Below are positions 41,804 to 51,823 of a stretch of 64,000 nucleotides of DNA, piece by piece. The position numbers were made by a program, and so were the translations under genes. The notes beneath the pieces were generated by a model, which saw only the letters and a list, made by a program, of their open reading frames with translations, did no database searches and was not told the origin of the DNA. The DNA is from Lithodes maja (taxonomy: Eukaryota; Arthropoda; Malacostraca; Decapoda; Lithodidae), in the NCBI GenBank assembly GCA_037953745.1, contig JBAKBP010013205.1, positions 1 through 64,000 on the forward strand, in the 5' to 3' direction. How positions within the stretch are numbered: the stretch's first letter is position 1; each line of letters opens with the position of its first letter.

Positions 41804-44229
41804 AGTATCCCCCGCCCACGATGGGCTCAGCGGGGGACGCCATAACTGATCGCACTGCCCCCATTTATTACATGGCCAAAATCAAGGACATTCCTGTCCG
41901 CTTGTTAATCGACACAGGAGCTGCCAAGTCATGTTTGTTCAAGTCTTATTATGATCAACACCACCGACTATTTGGCCCCTTGTTAACCACCAAAGCAGAA
42001 CTAATCTCAGCTACTGATACTTACTTAAATCTCCTAGGAGACACTTTGCCCCTGTCAGTAACTACTCCTGCCCCCCATGCTCGTGGTTATCACACGTTCA
42101 CAGTATTTTCCTCCCACTGTAAACATTACGATGGTTTCCTTGGACTTGACCTCCTTCAAAAACTCCAGGCCCAGATTGACTGCGGCCAAAGGCTGATCTC
42201 ATTCAAAAACAAATTCCAGCCCAAAGCCTTTGACAAACCAATTACGCAGAAACTCATTCACAAAAAGAAAAAACACCTTCCCCCTCAACAAACCCTGAGT
42301 CAGGGTTACCAAGTTGCAGCTAGCACTAAGGTGACTCCTAAACCCTCCCCTTGCCCCGAGTTCTCTCAAAATATCACCCAATTCAGTAAAAAAATGCCTC
42401 AACAAACGAAAGAAGACAAGTCCAAGCAACTCCCTCTCGGTAACCCCCTCAATTCTCGTAACTCTGTCCAGGATAAATCCTCCCATGTTTTCAGGACAGA
42501 CTCTGATATATGTAACCATAATTCTATCAAATGTTTATGTACACATGTTTCCAGGGAAAATGCCGACCTATGTACCCAACAATGTTTTCCCCATGCCCCC
42601 AGAAATGTTCAGCTATTCCACAACCAACAAAATTCCCCTTGTGACAGTTTTCCGTCAGTAGCTCCCTTCCACCCCCACACAATTCACACCCCTAGAAAAC
42701 TTCACAACCCCACACTTGACTCGTCCTCTCATGACAAACAAACTCACCAGTCCCAGATAACCTCTAACCAGACCGTGACTGCCATCAAGAAAATTCCCCA
42801 AATTCATCCTGTTAACAACCCCAAATCAATACATCAGTCCTCCACCAATAACCCATGTTCTACACCTAACTCTTCCCCCACCAACCCTCCGCAGTCCCCC
42901 CAACAAATCCCGTTTTCTAATTCGCTCACCTCTCACCACCCTGACCCTCCCACACGCGCCGTTAATCCTCCCCTCACGCGTGACAACCTAGGGACCCAAC
43001 CATGTTCCCCCCCTGCCCCCAGAAATGTCCAGCTATTCCACAACCAACCAAATTCCCCTTGTGACGGTTTTCTGTCAGTAGCTCCCTTCCACCCCCACAC
43101 AATTCACACCCCTAGAAAACTTCAAAATCCCACACTTGACTCGCCCTCTCATGACAAACAAAACCACCAAATCCATATAAACTCCAAACAAACCGTCGCT
43201 GCCACCGACAAAGCTCCCCAAATTCGTCCTTCTAACAACCACCAATCCTTACATCAGTCCTCCACCAATAACCCATCTTCTATACCTCACGCTTCCCCCA
43301 CCAACCCTCCACAGTCCCCCCAACAAATTCCGTTTTCTAACTCCCTCCCACCGCGCCCCACTGATCCTCCCACACACGCCGTTAATCCCCCCCTCACGTG
43401 TGACCCCCACCAAAGTGACCTTTCCCCCATTATGCTTACCAAGCACCTGCTCGCCAGTCGGTCCCCCACCATCATTAGCCCAGCTGTAGTTCAAGATAAA
43501 TGCCAAATTCCCCCCCGCCATCAAAAATGGGTGAATCTTCGACCCATATCCCAAACTCACATGATATTTTCCCCCACTACCACGTCCACCAACCCCAATA
43601 GTTGCCTCTTACAACCCGCCATAATTTCCGCTCGCATCAACCACATTCTCGTGGCAAATATCTCTGAGGAATCCCTGACATTACCAGAAGGTCTCATTAT
43701 AGGAGACCTCGAAACTTTTGATGACCTCCCCATAGATTTTAATGACACCCCTACCAGCCTCCAATTGCCCCCTCTCCCGGACACCTTATCCGACCACCAA
43801 AAACACGGCATGTACGACCTATTACTAGAGTTCAGTGACGTGTTTGCCCAACAACCCACCGAAATCGGACAGACCGATGTAGAACAACACATCATTAACA
43901 CCACAGGCCCCCCCATACGACAACCATCCCGTAGAAAAAATCCCATACAACGTCAGGAAGAGGAACGCCAAGTCCAAGAGATGTTAGAGGCCGGTATTGC
44001 CACCCCGTCCATTAGTCCCTGGTCTTCCCCTGTTGTCCTAGTAAAAAAGAAAGATGGGTCAACCCGTTTTTGCGTCGATTACAGGAGGTTGAATGACGTA
44101 ACCATTAAAGACGCTACGCCATTACCCCGGATAGACGATTCCCTTGACTCCCTATACGGATCCAGATGGTTCACTACCTGTCCATACTTAGTGTACTCAA
44201 CAGTCTCGATGTTACGTAATTTGGGTTGA
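41683..44229 (+). pseudogene. Gypsy element 2 Pol, truncated in reverse transcriptase
   Basis: Open frame overlapping gag in the -1 frame. An aspartic protease is clear (VRLLIDTGAAKSCLFKSYY, near 41903). A ~520-residue Pro/Asn/His-rich spacer follows, containing a 420-bp tandem duplication (units about 42580 and 43000). RT starts near 43880 with ATPSISPWSSPVVLVKKKDG, STRFCVDYRRLND and LPRIDDSLDSLYGSRWFTT and is cut at about 44177, before the catalytic YxDD. The last ~17 codons to 44229 are foreign. No RNase H or integrase follows, so the 3' half of the element is gone. Confidence 0.85.
42580..43419 (+). repeat. 420-bp coding tandem duplication in pol spacer
   Basis: Two adjacent 420-bp units (140 codons) containing APRNVQLFHNQ and APFHPHTIHTPRKL, aligned at 42601 and 43021. 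About 75-80% similar at protein level by eye, so older than the other tandem arrays. Confidence 0.9.
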
Positions 44230-44838
44230 TGTAGCGTTACGTATCGTTCCGTAGTCTTAAGTTGAATGCTTCCATAACCTTGGTCGAACGTTCCATGATT
44301 GGGTAGAATATATTATTCTATAGTTGTATATGGGAAAGTATTGTAGGATTATAATTCCCATATATATAGATATTTGTATTATTTAAGATTGTTTATAAGT
44401 ATCTCATTGTAAAGAAGATGGGATACATTTTCCATGTTATGCGCGTGTGCGGTATGTCACGACAGAGACAAACATAACGCGCTCGCACACTCTCCAACTA
44501 ACCTCCGTCCCAGCTACACACGCTAAGCCTTCTTTCTCCTAGTTATTTCACCAGGTGTTTTCGCTTCACTTTCATCTCATATTCCATATAGTCATTACAT
44601 CATCATCTTTGTTAGTTAGCACAAACTTAACGTAAATATCTAGCCTATCCTAGCCTATTGTAGCCTCTTTTCATACTTTGTTTACTATACTAACCACTTC
44701 CAGTTATCTAGCCTATTTTCCGCCATCCTCCAATCACCAGCTGAGTTCATCAAAGGGTAATTATATTTCTATATGGTTAATACTACTTCATTATCAAATA
44801 TACAGTCCACTTATCTAAATTAGCCATATAATTGGTCC
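44178..44838. other. Unassigned AT-rich stretch after pol truncation
   Basis: No ORF or repeat partner recognised. It starts exactly where gypsy element 2 stops, so it marks a deletion or insertion junction. Confidence 0.5.
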
Positions 44839-44842
44839 TTAA

Positions 44843-45322
44843 CCCTTAATTAGCGGCGCGCAACATAAGTCGAGTTAAATAAAGCTGGACTATGTGGCGG
44901 CGCTCGACATATATCGTGTGGCAATTTCAGCACATAATGTTGCTGAGAGAGAGAGACAAGTGGTGGCAGGAGAGTAGCGAGCGTATGACTGCTCCCGACC
45001 ACCGCGGCGAACCTACTGACACGAATCCCACCTCCTCCCTCCCTCTCTCACTCGCTATATACGGAATTGTATGGGGAAATTGCCTAATTACATGCTTTTT
45101 GCACTCGCGTTGCACGGTTATTGCAAGAAAACTAGCCATCATAAAAGGATCGTTATGGTGTCATTCGAAAGCTCTGTTTATGCCCTTTCAGGGATAGATA
45201 CTTGTTTTACGTTCTGGGTCTTATTTAGGCATGAAAATGATCACGTAAACAGCCCTATTTTGGCTAAAAACACCCCGCTGGGCGGTACATATAAATAAAC
45301 CGCATAGGCCGCTCGTAAGGTG
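44843..45322. mobile_element. Possible TTAA-flanked MITE, family 3
   Basis: 480 bp between TTAA at 44839-44842 and 45323-45326. The ends are only loosely inverted (CCCTTAATTAGCGGC; right read inward CACCTTACGAGCGGC). No second copy in the window, so boundaries are tentative. Short ORFs inside have no support. Confidence 0.45.
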
Positions 45323-45342
45323 TTAAACCTTTCACTAGTTAG

Positions 45343-45358
45343 CCCCCCCCCCCCCCCC
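45343..45358. repeat. C homopolymer
   Basis: 16 C residues, then T-run. From 45359 to 46426 there is no supported gene. The BEL 5' LTR should lie here or further left, but its edges cannot be set without the 3' LTR. Confidence 0.9.
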
Positions 45359-46426
45359 ATTTTTTTGGGTGTTATTTGGCGGTCGGTAGTAGCCTTGCTG
45401 GAGTGGGGCTGGCCTATCCCTGTTTTTGTCATGTGTCCTACGTCCTCCAGGCCCCGGTCTTTTGGCCCCGTGGGGCTGTCGGGTTTTTTTCGTCCGCTCT
45501 TTGCTCAGGCCGCCCCAGGTGCCTGACCAGTGGGACAGGATGTGGAAACTAGTGGATAGGTCAGGGCTGCGACGGGAGTTTTACCCAGAATGAAAGTTAT
45601 AAATCTGATCCAGTACAGTACTCAAAACAATAATTAGCCTACTTTAAATGTTTTTTTTTGGGCTCATTACATTATATTAAAACTACTTTAGCCCTAGAAA
45701 ATATTGCACAATTGGCAGGTCATTAAGATTAAATTCATCCATACTGTACTGTATGTTAAATTTAATCTAGATTTAATTTAAATCTAGATCAAAATTATGC
45801 CTATACTGAAAAATAACTTCTTTAAAATTTAAAGGTTATTCATTCACATATCTTTCTAAATTCTACTCTCGTCGTGTGCCCTGAAGGCGGGGTAATATGA
45901 TAGTTGATAGGCTAAGTGTGTGTTAATCCAACTCAAAACTTTTTTCCTTGTGACTTCTTGAGATGAACTTTTCTTGTGTACAATTTTCACATTTATAAAT
46001 TTAATAATATAAAATTAGCGGTACCCATTGAGTTTAGCCTGTTTAAATTACCCTATAGGCTCTCTCTCTCTTAAAATTCTTAAATGTACTGTATTATAAA
46101 CTTTAAACGGTACCTCTCTTTTTTTTTTTTACATCTGGAGACTTTTGGCCTATACTGTATTGTACTAAATATCCCTCCCGGCTTTTCTTAACTTATGGCG
46201 TAATGATTCTATAATTTCATAACTATCATGTAAGGAGTTAAATTGAAAAGCTCCGGATTGCTAGTCTACATTGCGCACAATTCTTATTCCGCATTTCGTG
46301 AGGGTGTTTTCTTTTCGGCTCGCGATTTAATTTGATTTCTCGGAGTACTGTATTGTTGTCCGCAACTTATTCGGTCTGGCATTGATAGTTTGATTTAACG
46401 TCAATAGATTTCCTTCCCGTATAATC

Positions 46427-47908
46427 ATGGCTAAAAGTGTACAAAAGCGTCGGGCTGGACTTAAGGGCTCTTTGACGGTCTTGACCTCTGATATTGACGG
46501 ATTCCTTGATTCGGCGTCTAGAGTGGAGGTGGAGGCCAGGTTGCTCAGTATTCAAAAGCAACTTGACAAGTATGAGGTCACACAGGAGGACCTGGCCGAC
46601 ACATACGAGGACGCCGAGTATATCGAGGTGATCAGAGAGGATACCCTATATATGGAGGGCATACAAGTAATCGTTGTCACACTGAAGGGGATCTTGATTA
46701 CAGAGGTCAAGAAAGAGCCAAAGAAATCCGCAGTCAAATTACCACATCTTACTCTTCCAAAATTTGAAGGTGATGCCACCATGTGGTCGGGATTTTGGGA
46801 GATGTTCAAGTGTACCATCCATGACAATCCCGACCTAACAGATATACAACGCTTCACCTATCTAAAGGGTCAGCTTCAGGGTGATGCACATAAGCTAGTC
46901 GAAGGATTCATTATCGAAAGTGCAAGCTATGCCCCAGCAATTGAGCTCCTGCAAGAGACATATGGGCATCCAGATCGAATCAAGGCAGCTTATGTTACCA
47001 AATTCAATCAATTAGTGTCACCCAAACACCAAACAGCTGACCTGAAGGACTTCTATGCCAATACAGAGAGTGTGATGAGGTCAATCATTAGCCATGGTAT
47101 TTGTCTGGAGGAATTTTGTGTAGTGACTCTTGTCAATAAGTTACCATTACCACTAAAAGAAACCATAAAACGGGAAATGGGAGACTCGAGCCTGGATTAT
47201 ATGAAATTCACTCATTGCCTCCAGGCTGAAGTGTACAATATGGCGGGTCAAGACAGAGTAGGGGGTACACCCATGGCTACGGCAACATTTACCGCCCAGA
47301 GTGAGTACAGGAAATTCAACTGTGTTCTGTGTAGTGGCACCAATCATTTATGGTACAAGTGTATGAAGTATAAGACAGGGCCTCTTAAAGTTTAAAGAGC
47401 CCGTTAACTACGTCTCTGCACTGGGTGCTTGTCAAAAGACCATGGCCATTCGGGTTGTACTAATCCTAACATAAGAAGCTGCAAGTTTTGTAAGGGCAAA
47501 CACTTTCATTCCCTGTGTACACAAAAACAAGGGAAGGAAAGTAGACCAGCGGAGGATAACACCAAGAGAGAGCATACTGCTGCTACTTCAACTACAATGT
47601 CCGTTGCTACAGGTAAAAATACAGTAATCTTGCCCACCGTACAGCTGCCGGTAAAGGGTAAGGATAATAATTGTGTTAAAATTAGATCGCTACTTGACCA
47701 ATGTTCTCAGAGGACCTTTGTGAAGTCTTCTGTTCTATCCTCCCTTTCCTACATTTCTAAAGGAACTGAGGAGTTATGTCTTCACGGATTTACCGGGAAA
47801 CAGGCCTCTAGGGAATATAATGTTGTGGCACTGCAATACAAACACAGAGGTAAATTTCATCATCTAGATGCAATAGTGGTTGATGAATTGCCAGAACATA
47901 AAACTTAA
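46427..47908 (+). pseudogene. BEL/Pao element Gag-protease (three lesions)
   Basis: From ATG 46427. Gag shows the BEL signature LPHLTLPKFEGDATMWSGFW, a RFTYLKGQLQGDAH segment and VNKLPLPLKE. Two in-frame stops (47393 and 47405) interrupt the stretch before the zinc-finger-like CTGCLSKDHGHSGC and CKFCKGKHFHSLC, which continue in the same frame. The aspartic protease motif is present as LLDQCSQRTFV, with Cys where BEL proteases have Gly after D-Q, so activity is unlikely. The frame ends at 47908, after a one-base shift near 47895. This is the 5' coding part of the BEL element whose 3' part is at 55097-57049. Confidence 0.87.
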
Positions 47909-49678
47909 CCTAAAGTCTAAACTGGTTAGTTTACAAAGTAAAGGCATAAAATTAGCCGATCCTCACGCGACGGACACAGATCAGCTGGAGCTGCTCATCG
48001 GTGCGGATCACTATTACGATATAGTGCGACCTGGGTATAAAAGGTCAGGTAGTCTAATTCTGCTTCCTACCAAGTACGGGTACGCCATCAGTGGTTCATA
48101 TGTGACACAGCCTACAAGCTCCAGCACAGAAGTAATTACTGTATTGAAAGTAGCAGTAACACCAATGGACGAATACATGTCCACTGGTAATATTCCACCA
48201 TGCAAAAATGACTTAAATGTTTTGTGGGAATTAGATCATATCGGGATAACCCCTAAGGAATACTCACTGGTTGAGCGTCAAGCACTATCGTCGTACGAGG
48301 ATACCGTTACCTACGATCCCGACAGCCAACAGTATAAAGTGAGACTGCCCTGGAACAATTCCAAGGATCAGCTGCCATCTAACAAGGGTTTGGCCATAGG
48401 CCGTCTTCGGGGACTTCAGAAAAGATTCCTCAAGGAGCCTGACTTTTGCGAGGAATACTCAAAAGTCATAAAGGAACAGGTGTCCCGGGGTTTTATAGAA
48501 GAGGTGCCTTTTGATAAATCAGATACCGGGCATTACTTGGCTCATCATGGTGTAGTCAAGGAGAGCAAAACTACGCCAGTGCGTATTGTCTTCGACTGTT
48601 CCGCCAAGATGAGTGAACGTCATCCTAGTCTTAATGACTGCCTGTACACTGGACCCTCACTGGTGCCAGATTTGGCGCAGGTTTTGCTTCGGTTTCGACT
48701 CGGTAAGTATGCCTGGGTGTCTGATATTGAGAAGGCATTTCTAATGTTAAGACTCCATGAAGACGACCAGGACTATACGCGATTTATGTGGCCCAAGTAT
48801 CCGAGGCAACTGGATTCCCCCCTAATTTGTTACCGGTTCCGGGCAGTTTTATTTGGAGCGACTTGTTCCCAATTCCTTTTAAACGCCACCATTTTAAAAC
48901 ATTTGTCTTATGTCAGTGCAGATCCGCAGATTATTCATCAGATTCGGTCAGGGTTGTACATAGACAATTTACTGGGTACAGGAAATGAAGAAGATTTCCT
49001 GGTTGATACCTACGCTGTAGTCCGAGAGATTATGAATGACGCCCATCTACATTTGTGTGAATGAGCGACTAATAATTCTGTTTTGCGGACTGTACTGCAA
49101 TGGGATGTGGCGGCTGTACAGCAGGAACATGTTAGAGTGCTAGGGTTGTTTTGGAAAACGGACACCGATACCCTCTCATTCGGCGTTCAGTACGCGCAAT
49201 ATTCGCAGATTACAAAACGAATTTGCTTGAGTATGACAGCTAAACTTTTTGACCCCTTGGGGATAGTTCTACCGGTGTCGATCAAATCGAGATTATTCCT
49301 TCAGCAATTATGGAGGATAAAATTGGGATGGGATGAGGTTTTGACTGGCGATCTGGTTCAGGAGTGGGATGACATTATTTCGGATCTTCGTCTCTGTAAG
49401 GGTTTTAATTTTCCTCGGAGAGTTGTCATGGACCATCCTGTTTCCATTCATGCCTTCTCAGACGCTAGCAAGGTCGCGTACGGCACCGCTATATACTTTG
49501 TTGACACAAGTGGCAGCCGTCTAGTCATGGCGAAGGCGAAAGTCGCCCCGATCAAATCCCTTTCCATCCCAAAATTAGAGCTGACTGCAGTTCTGTTGGC
49601 TGCTAGACTCGTTCATTTTGTAGAGGAAACTTTAAAAAATTTGCTAAATATCTCGGAGACAGTTGTATGGAGTGACAG
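47880..49678 (+). pseudogene. BEL/Pao reverse transcriptase and RNase H N-terminal part
   Basis: The frame shifts in from the protease near 47895. RT shows LIGADHYYDIV, PVRIVFDCSAKMSERHPSLN, LNDCLYTGPSLVPDLAQVLL, WVSDIEKAFLML and the catalytic GLYIDNLLGTG (Y-I-D-N, the BEL variant of YxDD). A TGA at 49062 replaces what is usually a Trp codon; the same frame continues with TAKLFDPLGIVLP and the RNase H-like AFSDASKVAYG, KSLSIPKLELTAVLLAARL and VVWSDS. Coding stops at 49678 within the VWSDS motif, where LINE-D was inserted, and resumes at 55097. Confidence 0.9.
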
Positions 49679-49717
49679 TGCTTTGCGCAGTGGCAGTATC
49701 GTAACCAATGAGGTTTA
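49679..49717 (+). ncRNA. U4 snRNA 5'-end fragment (retroposed)
   Basis: GCTTTGCGCAGTGGCAGTAT, then CGTAACCAATGAGGTTTA, matches the first ~39 nt of spliceosomal U4 snRNA as I remember it, including the U6-pairing stem II region, with one or two substitutions. It begins at the exact LINE-BEL junction and switches to LINE sequence after GAGGTTTA. It is not a U4 gene: only the 5' quarter is present and there is no snRNA promoter. Confidence 0.88.
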
Positions 49718-50034
49718 GTTTTCAGAGTGACGTATCTGCTACTGCTGAAGGCCCAAAACACGGGTAAAGTTTTCAATTTCATCTTTGCCTAGTACTTGCG
49801 ACACCTCGGTTGGGTTACCTTCTTAGGAAGGTAATCAAGTCGTACCCCACCTGCTCGTGGTGACCTCGCAAACACCCATTTCTATTTATTTTTTCCATTT
49901 GTTCTTTTTTCAAGATAGGGTGACACAAACGGGGGCGGCGCTACCTGGGTTTATCCCAGGTAGTAGTTTAATTTTACTGTAATTTTATTAAGGGTTTTGT
50001 ATATTTTTAACTGTAGGCTACATAAATATAAACA

Positions 50035-51018
50035 ATGGCCGGCCAAGGCAAACGGAGGCAGAGTTTATTGGGAGATGAAGAGAGCTATGAATTTGAGGGA
50101 TTTCTGGCAGAGGGTAATGAAGTGGAGGATCAATTGACTGTGGTGAAGAGACAGATGATGGGTCTGTTAAGGTGGAAGGGAGTTCTGGAGAATTGGAGGA
50201 GAGATATAGGTGTGAAGGTGGAGTCACTGACAGAAATATGTGGAGCCAGTTCAGTGGCAACTGCAGATGGGCCATTAATTGCTAATCTAGATGCTGTGAT
50301 AAGGAAAGTAGATGAGCTGGAGGCAGAGAACATGGCACTCAAGGAGCAGCTAAAGGAGTATGAGGGCCATTTAAGTGAGAAAGTAAAGGGAGTAATAAGT
50401 GAGGAGAAAAATGAGTGGACAAGGGTGGGGAATGCTAAGGTGGATGCATTGGAAGAAATCATGAAGGAGCAGGTGGAAGAGAGAGAAAAAGAGAAAAGAG
50501 AGTTTGAGAAGAATGTAGTGCAGGTTTTGAAGAGCAAGGAAAAGGTAGTGAGGGAAACAGTAGATAGAGGTAAAAGCATAATAATTTTTGGAGACATTGA
50601 AGAACATTTAGCAGATATGAGGGAGAGAAGGGGAAGGGATGAGGACAAAGTAAAGAAAATATTGGAGTGTCTAGACGAAGGCTGTGATTGGGGGAGAGAA
50701 ATGGACGAAGTAAGACGGCTAGGAAGATATAAAAAGGGTGAGATGAGACCGATAAAAGCAGAGTTTAAATCTAGGTCAGTGGTTGAAGCATTAACCATTG
50801 TAAGCTGGAGGCTAAATAGTTGTACTGGAATGAAACATATTAAGGTGAAAAAGGACTTAAGCATAGAGGAAAGGGAAAAGTTGAGAGAAGTTCAAGCAAG
50901 GGCTGACGATGAAAATCGAAAATTGTCAGATGAGGAGAAAAGGATTTTTTTTTGGAGAGTAAAGGAAGGGAAACTAAAGAAGTGGTACACTCAGAGTCAG
51001 AAAGAACAGAAAATATGA
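50035..51018 (+). CDS. LINE-D ORF1 protein
   Basis: 327 codons from ATG 50035, uninterrupted. Residues about 20-200 are charged and heptad-like (MALKEQLKEYEGHLSEKVKG, EQVEEREKEKREFEKN), predicting a long coiled coil as in LINE ORF1 proteins that form RNA-binding multimers. A compact region follows (KSIIIFGDIEE, CDWGREMDEVRRLGRYKKGE, KAEFKSRSVVEALTIVSWRL), resembling the RRM-like middle of L2/CR1-type ORF1. No CCHC knuckle or esterase. The stop (TGA 51016-51018) overlaps the ORF2 ATG at 51015 as ATGA. Confidence 0.82.
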   Translation: MAGQGKRRQSLLGDEESYEFEGFLAEGNEVEDQLTVVKRQMMGLLRWKGVLENWRRDIGVKVESLTEICGASSVATADGPLIANLDAVIRKVDELEAENMALKEQLKEYEGHLSEKVKGVISEEKNEWTRVGNAKVDALEEIMKEQVEEREKEKREFEKNVVQVLKSKEKVVRETVDRGKSIIIFGDIEEHLADMRERRGRDEDKVKKILECLDEGCDWGREMDEVRRLGRYKKGEMRPIKAEFKSRSVVEALTIVSWRLNSCTGMKHIKVKKDLSIEEREKLREVQARADDENRKLSDEEKRIFFWRVKEGKLKKWYTQSQKEQKI

Positions 51019-51039
51019 GGAGAAATGAACAAGGAGACA

Positions 51040-51240
51040 GTGAGTCAGGTAGTGGATCAAATCGGGGACAAGGAGATAGTGAGGGAGGAGCAGGAGATAG
51101 AGACAGTGAGTCAGGTAGTGGATCAAACCGAAGACAGAGAGATGGTGAGGGAGGAGCAGGGGATGGAGACGGTGGGTCAGGTAGTGGATCAGCCCGAGGA
51201 CGGAGAGATGGTGAGGGAGGGGCGGGAGATTGTGGAGGGG
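51040..51240 (+). repeat. 66-bp coding tandem repeat in ORF2 linker
   Basis: Three units of 66 bp encoding SGSGSNRGQGDSEGGAGD-like 22-residue repeats, followed by a G-run (51235-51250). Confidence 0.9.
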
Positions 51241-51631
51241 GGGGGGGGGGGAGGAGAATAGAACTAGCAGGGAATGTGGAGGTAGGTCAGGGAGGGGATG
51301 GAAGAGGAGGTGAACCTGATGGGAGGCAGGGAGGGAAGAGAAACAAGGAGGAGGATTCCAATATACTGTGCTACTACACTAATATAGATGGAATAAACAG
51401 TAAAAAGGTAGAATTGGATGATATATTAAGAAAGGATCAACCACAGATAGTCTGTTTGACGGAGACAAAGCTGAACCAGGACTTTGACAGCAATATAGTG
51501 TTTAGTGAAGGATATAATATATGGAGATATGATAGAAAGGGAAAAAGGGGAGGTGGAGTGGCAGTATTAGTTAAGAACCCTATGACAGCAAAGCAAGTGG
51601 AGTTAAATAATGACAAGGCAGAAATAATGGC

Positions 51632-51823
51632 CCAGAGATGGGCCATTATGGTCTCTGGGTCTTCTCCTGGGTGACCTGGATGTGTGTGAGTTTGTGTTTT
51701 TTATCTGTGTTTATTTTTTGTTTTATGTTGTTTTTGTGTTTTCCCTGTTCTTGCTCTGTCTTGAGTCGGCTACCCCCAAAATGGGGATTGGGCCTGAGCA
51801 TATAGATAGATAGATAGATAGAT
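51632..51823 (+). mobile_element. Short (TAGA)n-tailed retroposon with 12-bp target duplication
   Basis: 192-bp insertion flanked by AGAAATAATGGC (51620-51631 and 51824-51835). The 5' end has an inverted pair CCAGAGA/TCTCTGG. The 3' end reads GGCTACCCCCAAAATGGGGA, then TTGGGCCTGAGCATA, then (TAGA)n. It resembles the RGRP-LINE end: CCCC-loop-GGGG hairpin, then ~20 nt, then (TAGA)n. It is either a SINE using that LINE's tail or an extremely 5'-truncated relative. No tRNA A/B boxes recognised. Confidence 0.85.

Noticed and set aside
49679..49717. A functional U4 snRNA gene
   Set aside because: Only the first ~39 nt are present and they are fused to LINE sequence; no Sm site or 3' stem-loop follows.
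50130..50864. 244-codon minus-strand ORF opposite LINE-D ORF1
   Set aside because: Antisense shadow of the purine-rich ORF1; Ser/Phe/Leu-rich with no domain.
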